From NCBI RefSeq assembly GCF_020882245.1, contig NC_083600.1, forward strand, positions 9,052,001 to 9,116,000: a DNA stretch of 64,000 nt. The letters run 5' to 3'. Positions within the stretch are counted from its first letter, which is position 1. Each line of letters begins with the position of its first letter. This DNA comes from Rhopalosiphum padi (lineage: Eukaryota; Arthropoda; Insecta; Hemiptera; Aphididae). Positions 13,801 through 28,000 of the stretch are shown piece by piece. A program made the translations under genes and the position numbers. The notes beneath the pieces were generated by a model. The model worked only from the letters and a program-made list of their open reading frames with translations, made no database searches and was not told where the DNA came from.

Positions 13801-16800
13801 GTACTTGAATATCTGGTGAAACATCACGTGAAATTTATTGTATGTCTTATACATTATAAGTTTTAAGACATAATATGTTACGTATATAAACTTATAATAT
13901 TCTTTAGTATTATTTTATTTTTCTTTAATAATAATAATTGTATATTTATATACACATTAACTCGTAGGTATATTTAAATGAAAATTATTTTAAGTAGATA
14001 TTTGTAAAATTATAAAGACTGTTTCAGTGCAAAACATTGTTTAGAAAATACCGTGTGAATATTCCGGTCTCCAGAATTTGCCTCGTATTTTGTTTGCAAG
14101 GCCTTTATTGTGTTATTAGTTGTTACTTACGTATAATTTGAGTGATTAATAGACTGCATGCTGAAGAAGTCGTGTATATATTATTTAAGATCACCTGAGA
14201 CATGGAAGTGAGAATTTAATGTATAGAAACTTTTAATGAAATAAACTAATAGTCAGGTATTATACACTCATATAATATTTATTTTTATAGCCCAAGTCAC
14301 GGACGCCCTTAAACTTTGTACACTACATCATAATAAAAACAGACACGAATCTACTTGAAAAATAAAAAGAAGATATTTTGTAGAAAATCAATGATTGAGA
14401 TTACATTGTCCTAAGGTCATTTTAATGGACACGGTGACGCGATGATAATATACGCGATGACGCGATAACGAGCAAGAGAAAGATGCTTCCGGCATTCTAC
14501 CCCCCTCCCACCATAGATATGAGAATAATGTTTTTATTTTCGTTTAAACGCGGACTTCCAAATTCAATTATACCCAAAAGTCAAGACTTCACAATTTATT
14601 GCTCTGCATTTTTTTTAAATTTTTTTTCACCTCGTTCATAGCAATATTCCACTTTCTTCGTTATTTTCAAAAAAAAAATAATAATAATATATTTATTATA
14701 TATATAAATAAATAAACCGTAAACCCGAGAAGTACAACGCCTAGCGCGATGTGGCGTACCTACATAGTTATGCGGTCGATTCCTCGGGCCATTCACGGTG
14801 ATCGAGATCAAAATGATATATATTATCACGGGAAAATGGAAACAAGCAATAGTAACAATATCGTATAATAAAATGTTTGTCCGCATATCCGCGCGCGTAT
14901 ACGTTTATGCATATATAACTATATATACATCTATATAACCTATACAAGCATTTCCAGTAGACGTATATGTTCGTATTATATTATTATTACATTATAATGT
15001 ATACCCGTGGTTTGCGCATTTGCCTACACTTTTTCTTCTCGAATCCCCTTGTCGCGACCAGCTCCAATAATTGTAACGCTATTCTTGCAAGTTTCTACTT
15101 TCGTTCGTCTCGCTTTCGTTTTCGTTCCTGCAATTTTATCGCCTCGTACGTTATACATTTGTTTGATTATATAGGTGCAAGCAATATCGAATTATACTAT
15201 AGTTGACAACTCGAAGGTTTTATTATTAGCACATTTTAGTGTACCTACTGTACCTACAACCGCAATACATATACATTCGAGAAAATAGCTTTACTACGGT
15301 ATTCTGCTTGTCATCGATTTGCATTACGTTACAAAAACAATAACTATATAACAAGCGCTTTACGCGAACAGTCATAATATTATTGTCACTCTATGCACTG
15401 CAGCACGCATGTCACACATATACATAATATAATTATATGATAATTTTCCTGTATCACGTTACACGCGGACGGTAATGCTGAGTACTGAACGTACAGTGTA
15501 TAGCGTATACGTATATGGTACAAACAAACGATCTATGATAAATGCATAACCCAACCGGATTTTGTTTTGGATTAATAAAATCTGTAGTTTAAATCACAAT
15601 AGTATATAAAAAGTCTAATCCGTTTATTTGTAATAAACTATCAGAGGGTGCGAGATCTGTTTTACGATAGGGTGGAGAAAGTCGTCCAAAGAATTCGAAG
15701 GACAATGGTTTTGATTAAAGACGTCTCTTACGTGCGGGTTATGAAATAAAGATAATATGTTTTATTTTTTTCAATTTATAATAATAATATAATATGTAGA
15801 ATTTATTTATAAATTGTAATGTAAACATTATTGTTATTATTATTATTATTTTCAAACATTTATTTTAAATTTACTATAATCTGTAAATCTATATAAAATA
15901 ATCATTGGTACCTACGTGAGTAGGTCATTTATACACGGACTTGAAAGAATGTTTAATGTAAGAATTATTTAACAATAACACTTTAGACGTGATTTTTATT
16001 TTATGATAAATATTTACGACATTTTCTCTTTAGATATTGTTTGAGTAAAAACAAAGATCAGTGGAATTCAATGATTTCCAAGGCAGGAGAGGAAGAATTT
16101 GTAGTTACTTCTGAGAACTTTTATAAGTCCGAGTGAAGTGTATGATTCGAAACATAAAACGTTTCAAATTGTTATTATAAAATATATATATATATATACA
16201 GATGTCTGCCATAGATAAATAAGTATAATATAAGGTTTTTCATCTCAAGGTTGCGTTAAATAATAATACCATAAAGTCTACGGCATAGATTATACCAAAT
16301 AACATTTGTCTCTATATATATTATTTTTATTTTTATGCCCAGTGTAACCATTATCCACGAATAATAATATGTTTACCTATACTATTGCTACTCGTGTATA
16401 CAATATTGTAATCGTCGAACTATTATAATTTGTCAAAATACGAGAAATAGCATGATTCCCGAGTGCTGATATTTCAATAATAAAATACATTTACGTATAT
16501 AATTTATTATGTTTAATGTTTATATCTAAATAGCAAAAATTAAATATGGTAAATACTGTTGCCAAAATTTATTTTTGATCTAACTTATTAATTAACCCTT
16601 TTTTTATCACTTTTTACCACGGTGTTACATAATAATATAATATATACCCATAATGTATTATTATTAGTTATACTATTTCAGTTCCTTAATTATTAGCATA
16701 ATGTATCGTAAGATCGTGTTATTACCATGATTTAAGATACAACACTAGTTATTTACTGGCTTCTGTTAAATGGACATATGAAACGACCAGCAAAACATAA

Positions 16801-17596
16801 TGAGTGTGCTCCCTCCAAATGGAAATATTATAATGAAATGTTAGCCCGCGATTATAGATTTATATAGGTATAAAATAGTATGAAATTAGATTTAAATTAC
16901 TTACATCTAATTTAAATTGTTACTTCGTTATTCAATTTTGAAGTATTATATCATAAGGTTATATGTAACCAATATAATATCTTAAATTGTTGTATTTATT
17001 TTAATATCACGTATTTTATTATTTTATTATTAAAATTAAAATATTATATCTCATTATTATATTATAATATTTTCCTAATCATTTATATTTTTATCGCTTG
17101 TAAATTTTGAGCTAATTTCTATTTATAAAAATAAATAAAAATAAAAATATGTTTAATTCGCGTTTCTGTTATTTTTGATTTGAAGGAAATAACAGTTATA
17201 TAAAAATTAAAAATATTTATTATTATTATTATTATATTTTTTTATTTAAATAAATCTACAGTAGCAATGGCCATAGGGCGATTTTGACAATATTAAATTA
17301 CATAACTATAGATAATGTAGAAGTATAACAATTCACAAATGATTATAATAAAAATAAGACTACTTAAATACTAAATGATTTGTAGGGTTATATCTTATTG
17401 AGTAGATTAGCGAAGGTTAGGTTAGGTGATGATGAATTTGATTGAGCCGGAAATAAAGTTAGGGTCCTGGTTGAGTGATAAAGCAAGTGATTCCGAAAGT
17501 ATAATATTTTCTTTGTCCCAACTTCCGGGCGTGTACACTGCAGTATTCAATGAAAATATGATTCATGTCGATATAGGAACCATATATATAATATAT
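7887..17596. other. Noncoding region with scattered CpG-richer patches
   Basis: Apart from the island at 8150-8480, GC-richer patches occur at about 10060-10480, 11040-11350 and 14700-15200. No exon with clear protein features or repeat could be supported. A 51-codon frame at 10056-10211 is mentioned among the rejected items. Confidence 0.55.
8150..8480. other. GC- and CpG-rich island, possible promoter or untranslated first exon
   Basis: About 330 bases of strongly GC-rich DNA (GGCGGTGGCGGCGGCGTGCG near 8168; CCGCCGCCGATGCCGATCG near 8253) in AT-rich surroundings. It is open in several frames on both strands, as expected of GC-rich DNA, so none of those frames is called. Regulatory function is inference from composition. 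Confidence 0.3.
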
Positions 17597-17728
17597 TTTT
17601 TTTTTTTTTTTTTTTTTTCTTTATTAATATATATACAATCTGTACACAAGGCACAATAAGAATATAGGCTATAATATTACAGGAGGAAAATCTTGAGTGA
17701 AGAAGCCACCCACTGATGACACTTCGTC
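17597..17728 (-). mobile_element. 5'-truncated LINE tail with poly(A)
   Basis: On the minus strand this segment encodes a C-terminal peptide TKCHQWVASSLKIFLL with a TAA stop (17677-17679). A short 3' UTR with AATAAA (17620-17625) and a poly(A) tail of about 22 (the + strand T run) follow. The flanks carry ATATAATATAT on both sides (17586-17596 and 17729-17739), fitting a target duplication, though in AT-rich DNA this could be chance. The pattern is that of target-primed retrotransposition of a short 3' fragment. Confidence 0.6.
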
Positions 17729-20700
17729 ATATAATATATAAAAGTAAAAGTACATATTATATTTATTTTTAGTCAAGAGTAATGTAACATACCACGAAAT
17801 TCAACCACATTTTATATTTACAAAATAATTAAAAACATATTTATGCATTTTTAATATTTGAAACGTGTACACATATTCTGTACAAATTGTTCGATTTTTG
17901 AAAAATAATAAAATAAAATATTATTATTGTTTAAAAATAAATAATAAGTCCACTGTGTTTTTTATGTTTATTTATTATTTATTATTTATATCATTCATCG
18001 GCTATTGCTAAAATATTTTATTTTTATTGTGTACGTGATCAGTAAACATTTTTCATAACCTTGATAATTAATATTTTATTTATAATATTCATTGATAATT
18101 TCTTAATTTATGAGTTGTTTATTAATGATAATAATTTAAATACACGATATATATCACATATTTAAAAAACAAGTTCAGTCCCACGGTTATTGAAATTAAC
18201 ATTAATTTTCACAATTGCCCTATATTTTAAAATTATTATTCTCATAAATAAAGTATACTAAGGTCATTTATGATTGATTTGTATGAAACTCAAGTATCGT
18301 ACAATTAATTTTTTGAAATACTTTAAAAACTTTGTTTTATCTATAAAATAAAATAAAAATAGTAAATAATATTAATTTTGAAATACGTAAAATATAAATA
18401 TTAATAAATATAATAAATAATTTCGAATAATTGATAATATAATAAAAGTAAAATTTACAAAAAAAGAATCAAGTTTTTATTTATTTTGTTTAATAATTAT
18501 ACAGTCTTACGTACACACAGGCAATTTTCTCTTAAAGAAATTAAGGTTAACATGTTGTAGTAGTTTTACTTAATGCAAAGGATTAATTTTTACCTACTAG
18601 ACGCACGGTAATTTAATTGCACAATTAAATATATATACAAGTATTTTTATTTTAAAAATGTATGAATTTATTTTTATTTTATGTACTTAATTTGGAGTGA
18701 TTGGTATATATACATTTTATATAGACTGTCTTATTGCTGAGGTATTGAAATTGTGTAATAATAATTTTTATACGATTACAAAATGTTTAAATGTATTCAG
18801 TACTTAATGTGTTTTCAACAATAAATATATTTTGCTATGTTTTATATACAATTTAAATCACTATCTAGTACTCGTATATATTATGTACTTAATAAAAATA
18901 TTGTTTTTATTATTTTGATTAAAATTAATCTGGCCTAAATCAAGTCAAGTTATTAACATCTAAAATTTACGAGTAACATTCAAAATCCTGGTAATCTGAA
19001 CATTCAAATCATGTTCAAATTATGATAATGTGTGATGATTATACATTTGGATTTCGTAAAATATTACTGGTAAAATTTAAATAAAATATCCTGGATTATT
19101 TTACACAATGTTATAATATGTTTAATAATCAAACACGTATAATATGTGTCTTGAAATTATATATAATATCTTCTACACAATACGATTATGTACACATATT
19201 TTAAAAATATAGTCATCTAATTGTTTATGCCTTTGTCGTAGGTACTCACAAAGTCACAGCGATATTATAATATATTTAAAATATATAGAAAACAATAGTA
19301 TCATATATCATAATATTTTAAATTATAGTACCTACGTGATAATTTATATAAACTATAAAATAACAAAACAAGATTGATAAAATGTAAATATCATCCTAGC
19401 TGATACCTAAAATAATTATTATAAAATTAAAATGTTTAATCTACATTCAAAATAGATTATTTCGTGTCATAATAGTATAAATTAATAATAATTCGTGAGG
19501 TATTAATTAAAATTAAGATAAAAGTTAAAAAAAAAAATGTTTCAAATGGTAGTTAAACGAAAGTGGGCTCGTTATTCACATGAATAAAAAAACTCATGAA
19601 ATACAATGTTAACTGTTTAATATGGTCGATTATGATTTCTTGAGAGAATACTATGGAGTATCACAATATGCACACGTAACCACACTCGTTAAGGAATGTT
19701 TATGATGCACGGTAGCACGGTTAGTAAGTAGAGGTTAAGCACTTAAATAAATATATTGAATTAATTATTTCATCACCCTGTGTTTATTGGCATTATTAAA
19801 TTGAAAAGTATATAAATTATAATTCCTCGGAAAACGCTACAGCATTGAGCTGCGTTACCACAGCACTATCATTCAAATAGATACCAGTTATTCAGTATAT
19901 AATACTTTTTTCTCGTTCGATTTTGTATAATTTGAAAATATTTTGTATGTCCCTTTAAAAACATGTAAAAAAATAACGATTATTCCATACGTGTACTCGC
20001 TAAAGTGCGATCGCATCTCTCGGCGGGTCCTGTGTCCTACAACTCCAGACAACTCAAATATAAACTATAGGTGTGTAATGTGTATAATGTATACGCCTAC
20101 GTATATATATTTTATAAAGTCGATACTATACATTGGTTATTAAACAATCGTTATAATAAAATTATTAAAAATATATTTATACAAACATATTAAAAAGTGA
20201 TAATTACGCAGCACCTATATTCGATTTCAATAATCGTAAAATAAATGTAAAATTTATGTAGCCATATAATTTCGTACTAAAAGGTTCCTTTGCATAATAT
20301 ACTATTATTATTATTATTACTATTTAACAACTGCGCTACGTGCACACTGTATTGTAAAATAATATAATAATAAAACACATATAGATAAGTGACGATACTA
20401 TACGGTAGTATAGGTATTCATGTACAGGTAATAACGGCTATACTTTCCGAGCACGGCAGCACGCGCGACTTTAACTGCTCTTATTATAATATTGCGAGCA
20501 ATATTATCATTTATCACAATGTAAACACGGATTAATTGCATCAGATATTATAATAACACACGCGATCCGAGTGTACCTATAGTGGATAATGGAACAAGTT
20601 CGGGTGGAGTCGCGGTCGGATTTCGTATTTACGATCGTTTTATTATTATTAGTATTTTATTATTATTATTATATTTCCTCAGTATTATATATTATGCACC

Positions 20701-20779
20701 TAAATATAAATATGTAATATATATATATACCTACACCTATATAATGTGTATATAATATACCTATTACCTATCCGTTACG

Positions 20780-21085
20780 ATATATTCAGTGTGCGCTGCA
20801 GCACGCAAAGTATCTCGCGCGGCTTATCGCTGTCCGACCATCGGGCCGCGTATTAATATTATTATCGCCATACACGGGTGGAGGTATGCGTTATTATTAT
20901 TACTATACCGTACGACTGCGCGCCCCGGGGAGAGACCAGTTTCGCGCACTATTATGCCATCCGGTCCGAACTCTTTCGCCGAAATCTACCGCACACGCGT
21001 GCGCGTCCGCCGGGAGACTTAAACGCGCTGCTGCAGATCACCTGCCGCGCGACTGTGACGCCGCAGCGCCACGTGCTGTAATTGC
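20780..21085. other. GC- and CpG-rich island upstream of the FReD exons
   Basis: A GC-rich block (CGCGCCCCGGGGAGAGACCA near 20919; GCGCGTCCGCCGGGAGAC near 21001) lies 2.8 kb before the first certain exon. It could hold the promoter or an untranslated exon of the FReD gene, but no TATA box, signal peptide or confident donor site was identified. Confidence 0.3.
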
Positions 21086-22965
21086 GGTGGACTCACGTGC
21101 GTATGTTATTATTATCGTCATCGACGGATAATTAGCTAGATGACTTCGTCTACGTTTCTGGTCCGTTTTCGATGTTCGTCGACGACAATATAATATATAT
21201 ATATAACGTACAACATGCATATAGACTGATGCAGTATGATATATATAATATACTTATATATAGGTACCTACGTGTATAATAATTATAGTAGTAAAATGCG
21301 TGCCACATACGAATTCAGATAAACTACTTATGTTAGGTATACTATACACGTTATTTGTTTCGTTACATCTATATAATATGAGAGTATACCGCATTTCCGG
21401 TAATCGGATTATTCGGGATTGGCCGGACGAAACTGATGCTGTATAATAGACGGAATAAACGACGGTCGCGGGCAAAGAAAGTCGACGGATGAACGATGAT
21501 AACGTACATTATAATATATTATAATTTGTATTACTATATGCAGAATGGCGTTCTGGAAATTCAAATTTAACCAAATACCACGAGTAATTTTTAAATTACA
21601 TAAATTTTTACAGTACCTATACATCTATCATGTATATGCGTACATCATGATGGCGATTTCTGGAAAATTAAATTAGAAATAGTTTGAAAATTGCCGACGT
21701 AAAAAATACTAAATATTATGTACCAAACATTCATCATCTACCAGTACAATAGACACTATAATTCGAAAGACGTCCGAATAATACAATATTATTATGTACC
21801 TTCGTGTGGGGCGCGACAAAACTATGTGCGTATTATTTTGTTTCAAAAATTCAGAATCTTGTAACCGATATTAGAAACGTAATATTACATACAATAATAA
21901 TAATGAGCATTTAGTCGAACACGTCCTGCTGAAACCGTTAGGAATAGAAATGCATTATACCATGGTGGTTTGCTAACATGAACCATAAACATATGGGTAA
22001 TAATATATTTGTTATTAAATTATATTTTACTTAATTGCCATATGTTGTAAAAATATAAAATATATATTGTATTTGAAAACAATAAGACTTAATCGAATGA
22101 ATATTATAGTCCAATAGCTGGTAGAATATTATTCGAGTTCTTATGAAATATTCACGCACAAAATATTTGTACATTATTATTGATGATAACTGTTAGGTAC
22201 ATAAAAAATAATTGAAGTAATGCAATTCTACATAATAAGAAGAAATGTCAATATGTCCAGTAAATATGTCAAGGAACCTGTTAATGAATTTAAATCACTA
22301 GTTTTTAAAAGTATAAAAATGTCCCTCAGATCGTAATAGAACAATGACCAGTACTAAAAAAAAAAATATATATAAACCATTTCATAGTAATAATTTTCTC
22401 TTTTGTTACTCGGTAAGCTTTCTTTTTTAAGCTATAGTGACAATTTATACTCCAGAAATTACATTAGTTGTATGTTGTAATATAATACTTTTAATCAAAT
22501 TATTTCAATCTAGAGTTGATAGTTTACAATGCATATATTTCTTATGTTATTATATTATTTTCTTGTGCTCGTAAATGTAGAAAACAAATTTTTTGATGAA
22601 TGATAGAATATGTAATTTAGTTAATTAATTATGGTTTTAATAAAATTTCTCGTTACATCATAGAAATAAAAAAAAATATATTTTGTAAATCGCAATGTAT
22701 TTATCATTTTACTTATAATTAATAAAAATAAAAATAATGTATGTTAAAATGATTGCAATTCACATGTACTTATATATTATAATCGTTACAATTTTGTTTT
22801 AATCTTTTAACGTCAATAAAACGATTGAAAAAGTTCTATTTATTTTAGACTGATTACATTTTTCGGTTCAATGAAATGTTTCGTACTCTACATATTATAT
22901 AGGCTTACGATTCCGAAGACGACGTAAATCGTATTATATCACAGCAGGTCGTAAAAAGTGCACGA

Positions 22966-23499
22966 GTGCAATCGACGTCGTGTTATCTAACTCATGGAAT
23001 ATACTGTAACGAATTAAAAACTGGTTTACTGTATGTATATATATACCGCTACCATGCTCGTCCATTCATAACACTGTCTGTGCGTGCACCGAAGACGGGT
23101 CGATCGATATACAATACTAATACTAATATTTCAGAGTGTTTGTGTAATGTGAATAAATATATGAATTGGTCATGTCAGCGTGTGTGTGTGTATCGTGATC
23201 GTATCAAAGGGTACGTCGTACGCATTATAGTAGGCTTTATAAATTGGGTTATTCCTCTAATAGAAACCACACGCGAAAACGGTTTTGGTATCACAATGTA
23301 TTTGTGTTGTGTAATTGTCAAACGTACGTGTCAGTACTACGGTGTCGATAGGTCTCGGCATACAATGACCCTTTTTTTTATTCTAGAACCATTGGGTGTC
23401 AAGGAGATTTTCTCTTTTAAAAATATATTAAAGTCTATTGCACGTACTAATTCTTATAATTCGAAATATTTTATTTATTATTATGTCGCGAATGTTTAG
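22966..23499 (+). CDS. Hypothetical ORF upstream of the coiled-coil exon (177 codons)
   Basis: I do not recognise it. It is a long open frame for DNA this AT-rich, but residue use (many Tyr, Ile, Cys, Val), with no domain-like motif and no heptads, looks random. It ends 332 bases before the first certain exon and is not in a position to splice to it without removing its own stop. It may simply reflect the moderately GC-richer DNA at 22900-23400. Listed because of its length only. Confidence 0.12.
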   Translation: MQSTSCYLTHGIYCNELKTGLLYVYIYRYHARPFITLSVRAPKTGRSIYNTNTNISECLCNVNKYMNWSCQRVCVYRDRIKGYVVRIIVGFINWVIPLIETTRENGFGITMYLCCVIVKRTCQYYGVDRSRHTMTLFFILEPLGVKEIFSFKNILKSIARTNSYNSKYFIYYYVANV

Positions 23500-23831
23500 T
23501 ATTTTTATTTGACAAAATCTTAGAAAAAATAAATACGAGTTTTTGACTAATGAATTTATAACCTATATTATTTCGATAATTGTTTTAATAAACTATGAAA
23601 TGTAGGTATACACAATACACGTAATAATTTACGTTTAAAAATACATCAAAAATGTTTTAAACATAATATAATATTCATTAATGACATTTTTGTAGTTAAT
23701 TTTACAGTGAGGGTAATAAACTTAAGTTTGAATTTTTATATAAAATTTAACTAAATATTGTATTGCAACAGATCAAATTTTCTATGTACATTTTTAATAA
23801 CGTTCACGCGTTTGTTATTATTTTGTTTCAG

Positions 23832-25045
23832 AGAACAATACTTATTCAACGTATTCGAAGTGATCGTTTCCACATTGGAGACGAAACTCCAGAGAATAGA
23901 AAACCTAGATAAAGCCGTCGAACACCTCATGCGTCGAGTAGAAGCACTGGATTCGCGAGTGACCAACAACATCGACAAGACGGAAGCGGTGATCGGAAAG
24001 TTGCGATCGTTGGACACCAAGCTATTCCAAAAGGAACCCGGCACCCTTGGTCACCATCTTGAGACTAAGCTAACGACATTGGACCGCAAGGTTGGCGACA
24101 TTGACACTAAGTTGGCCGGGCTGAAGAGTCAGCTGGATAACAATTTCCTGGCACCCGCCGATGACATCAACGCCGAAGCGAGTGAAAAAAAAACCCGTGA
24201 ACGTCCACCACCTGGACGTGTCCAAGCTGCTAAACACTCAGATGGACAACATTCGAAGCAATACGGCAAATATCGACAGGAAGCTACAGTTCCACATAAA
24301 CATGGTGTCGGACGGCCTGACAAAGATCATAAGTATGGTGTCGGACGTACACGGCGCCATCGTTGAACAGGACAACCACCACAGTAGCGGTCGGTCCGGC
24401 GGCGGTAACACCGGCAACAAGACGACCACCACCACACCGGCGTCAGCACCGGAGCGGAGTAACAAGATCGATCAGCTGGTCAGACAGATGCATCCGATAC
24501 TGAGCGTAAGCGAGAAAATGGACGAGGTGTGGAACGTGGTGGTCGGCACCAAGAGCTCGGTGGACGACCTGGTGCCCAAGTCCGACGAGCTGCTGACTCA
24601 GACGCAGCGCCAGGAACGGGCCATTAGCGATATACACGACGACCTGCGCATGAACACCAACAAGATCATCGCCAATCTGGACGTAGTGGAGCGCCGGCTG
24701 AAGAAACAGGAAGACGACGTGGTCACGTTGGCCCAGCGGCCTGTGCCCGCCGAGATGCTGCGCCTGGACCCGACCATCGACGATTACTCCCGATACGACG
24801 AACAGCTGCAGTCCGAGTCCACGCCGCTTTCCGCCCCCGTGTCATTTACCACTCCAACAAGTGTCGGCGGTATCGGCGGTATCGGTAGTCCTACGCCCGG
24901 TACGCCGCCGGACGTCCAACTGACGTTTCAGACGTCCAGGAACGCACCCCAGAAGAACAGGGGAGTGGTGTTCCCAAGCGTCAAGAATAAACCGCCACCG
25001 GCTAACATCAGTTTCTTGACCGACCAATTCAACCGCGAAGTCAAA
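23832..25045 (+). CDS. FReD gene exon: coiled coil and linker (about 404 residues)
   Basis: The acceptor is TTTTGTTTCAG ending at 23831 and the donor is GTGAGT at 25046. The exon starts with the last base of a split codon, so at least one coding exon must lie upstream. The first part (23833-24193) reads EQYLFNVFEVIVSTLETKL onward with regular hydrophobic heptads such as LDKAVEHLMRRVEAL. After the A9 run the coiled coil continues one frame over (VNVHHLDVSKLLNTQMDNI). It then passes through a Ser/Gly/Thr linker with an NKT sequon, more heptads (KSDELLTQTQRQERAISDI), and a linker rich in Pro, Thr and GGIGGIG, with a further sequon (NIS) near the end. GC content is far above the flanking DNA, which supports real coding. 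Confidence 0.9.
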
Positions 25046-28000
25046 GTGAGTTTTATTTTTCGTTTCAACATTGCGATAGGCGACTGAGGTTTGACACAAC
25101 TGCAATATAAATAAGTTTATCTAACTCGAATTTGCCGGCTGAATGTTCGTGGTAACTGATTAATAATAATACAAACACGTGGTAATCAAATACTCATTGA
25201 ACTCGCAAATCATAATTAAATATTCCAATTTTATTTTGAAATCTTTCTTTTTATAAAATATTTTATATACTGGATAAATGTAAAAATCTACTTCCAGATT
25301 ATTTCAAATAGAATAATATACCTACTAGTTCATATTATTAATAATAAATCTCAAGGTAGTGTAATATTTAACTATTATCTATTTCCGTAACGAAATATAT
25401 TACTCTTTACACTTTAATTGTTAAATATTAACAATTAACTACATTTTTTTTAAATTTTTATCTATTACATTTTAACTGTATACCTATATTATGATATCAT
25501 ACTATCGTATAATATCTGATAATGTCCATTATAGATAGTGTAAATGGAAAGGAACCTTTTATTAGTATCAACTCGGTTTTATGTATAATGTTGCATAAAT
25601 AGATATTTAGTCAATATGATTATACGGAACAGAGTTAAAAATATAGAGAAATTATCAGATAAGCATGCTTGTGTAGCAGTCACTACAATTTTATTGAACT
25701 AAATAATGTACGTAATTTTATTGTAATATGATACGAATTACACTTAGGTAATGAATCAATCGAGAAAACGATATTTTAATCCGTTTTTAACACAGCTCAT
25801 TAAAAATGCGCGTGTCGCACGTTGCACGAAAGATTTCCTGAGAGATTAAAATATGTAATAATCGTTACTTGAAATTTACACTGTTGCATAAAATATTTTT
25901 TAAACTTTAACTGGAGTTTAAATTATAGGTTACTGAGCATTGTATCTTAGATCTGATTTTAGCCGACGTGTAGTTTTTAAACGTCGTTTAATTTAACAGG
26001 ACATATTAAATAATGTATTTCACAAGCTTGACAGTCGGTAATATTTTCCACAGTTCACTACTCACAAGTTACCATTCAACTTTTTATTATGTATCTCTTT
26101 ATTTGTAAACGACTCAAATTAAGGCGTACATTAATTACATAGATTAATTGATAATGATTTTGACAAGCCACACACATTAAATAAAAATACGTTTAGAACG
26201 GTTTTGAATATATTATCTTGTAGGCGTTTTATTCGATTAAAATTACAGCTAAAATACAATATATATCTAATAGATATGTTTTAGTAGATACTACTATACT
26301 TTAAGTAGATACTTTTTCGGAACTACAAATAATTTCAAAAAAAAGAACGATTCTGTGATACGTAAAATCATTAATTATTAAATATTAAGATATTCAATCT
26401 TGAACAGCCAAAGAGGGTTTTTTTTTTAATAATATTTTGCAATTCATAAATGTATATAAGCTAATGATCATTAATGACACCATTTCGTGTGAACCTTTAC
26501 CCGTTCTAACTTATAATTTACACGGTTTCCGCAAAATAGGTTTCTCGCCGAGAAGTAACTGAAGTCTATATTCATTAAATTTTACTTATTAAACAGGTTT
26601 CTCTATGTACATAAAGTAATCATAATTGTATTAAAATTATAATTATATCAATTTAACGTCATGATCGCATGCGGAGCTCTAAAAGTTACACGGACCATTT
26701 TACTTGGTATAAATCAGAAATATCAGATATATAGGAATCAGTAGCAAATTATGATTTTAAAATAAGTAATAAGTTTATGATAATAATATATCATACAAAT
26801 AACGCAATGGGTGTGTTTCTAAATCGACAGAATTTGAATCGCATGTTTATGTAAGTAACCGAGTTATATTAATACTATTTTAAACATATTTTTAGCAGTC
26901 TAAGCTTTCGAAATTTAACCTAGAAAACGTGGGTAATATTATACCTAACAGGCAAATTTTATCAATGAGATTTATTAGATAGTGAAAATGACTAAATACC
27001 GTGGTCCAATATGAATAGATAAACGATTGTTATTATTTTTACTTTGGAATTTGAAATTATAAAATATTATAGGAACACTACCATACGGTTTTATAGGTAT
27101 AAGTGAACGCATAATTCGGGGTAATGAATATTCGTAAAAAAATTCAGTACATAGTGTTATTATCATTTCTATATTTATAAGCGGAAACGGAAATAAATTA
27201 ATATTATAAATAATAAGACAATGATAAAACTAGATCAATGTTGTTGTTGTTATTGTTGTTTTTTTTAACAGTAAAACATACAATCACATATAATAATAGT
27301 AATAAGTACAGGGACAGCGATATACGATACGTGCCGTTTTAAATTTTGTATTGTATTTTAATTTTTATAAATGATCCTTGAAAAAATAATTTACTAATAA
27401 TCTGATAGTAGTAACAAATCTATAATCCTAACTTTCTAAGTTCTCACTCCTATAAATTTGAAACAATTTTTCCTTGGGTCCTGCCTAATATAAGTATTAT
27501 AATAATATAAACATATTATTTTTATATTTTTTTTTTGTTTAATACAAAACAAATATTTGTGAATTATAATAAGTAAATTTATTTGATTTTCTATTATAAA
27601 ATGTTTTCATTCGATTTTACTGATTTCACATATTTTATTCGATCACGTGTGTACCACATACCTATACCTACTTGATATAATATAATTTACCTATAACTTG
27701 ATAAAAATTAAAAAGTAGTTCAACATACATGAACATTTTATGACATGATTATTGACATCTAAATTCATAAAATATGTGACATAAATGCACGATAAGTCAT
27801 TCACTTTTTTATATAAAAAAATTCAATTTATTTTGAACAAAATTGGGATAAACAATTTTAAAATTCTTAATTCTGGTCAAAATAATGGATTTATTATTGT
27901 TACTTAATATTATGTCTTAAATTTATATCTTAAAAAATGACGATAAAATAATATCTTTCGAGTAAATTATATATTCATAATAATTAATAAAAACTTACAA

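Larger units (their letters stand above)
17740..23831. other. Noncoding region upstream of the first certain exon
   Basis: Very AT-rich to about 20400, then a more mixed stretch to 21500 that includes the island at 20780-21085. At least one unseen 5' exon of the FReD gene could lie here or further upstream; I could not locate it. Confidence 0.55.

Noticed and set aside
17411..17430. GGTTAGGTTAGG, resembling the arthropod telomere repeat TTAGG
   Set aside because: Only two to three units; far too short to be telomeric or a relic of note.
24129..25105. Minus-strand frames opposite the coiled-coil exon
   Set aside because: These are shadows of the GC-rich coding exon on the + strand.
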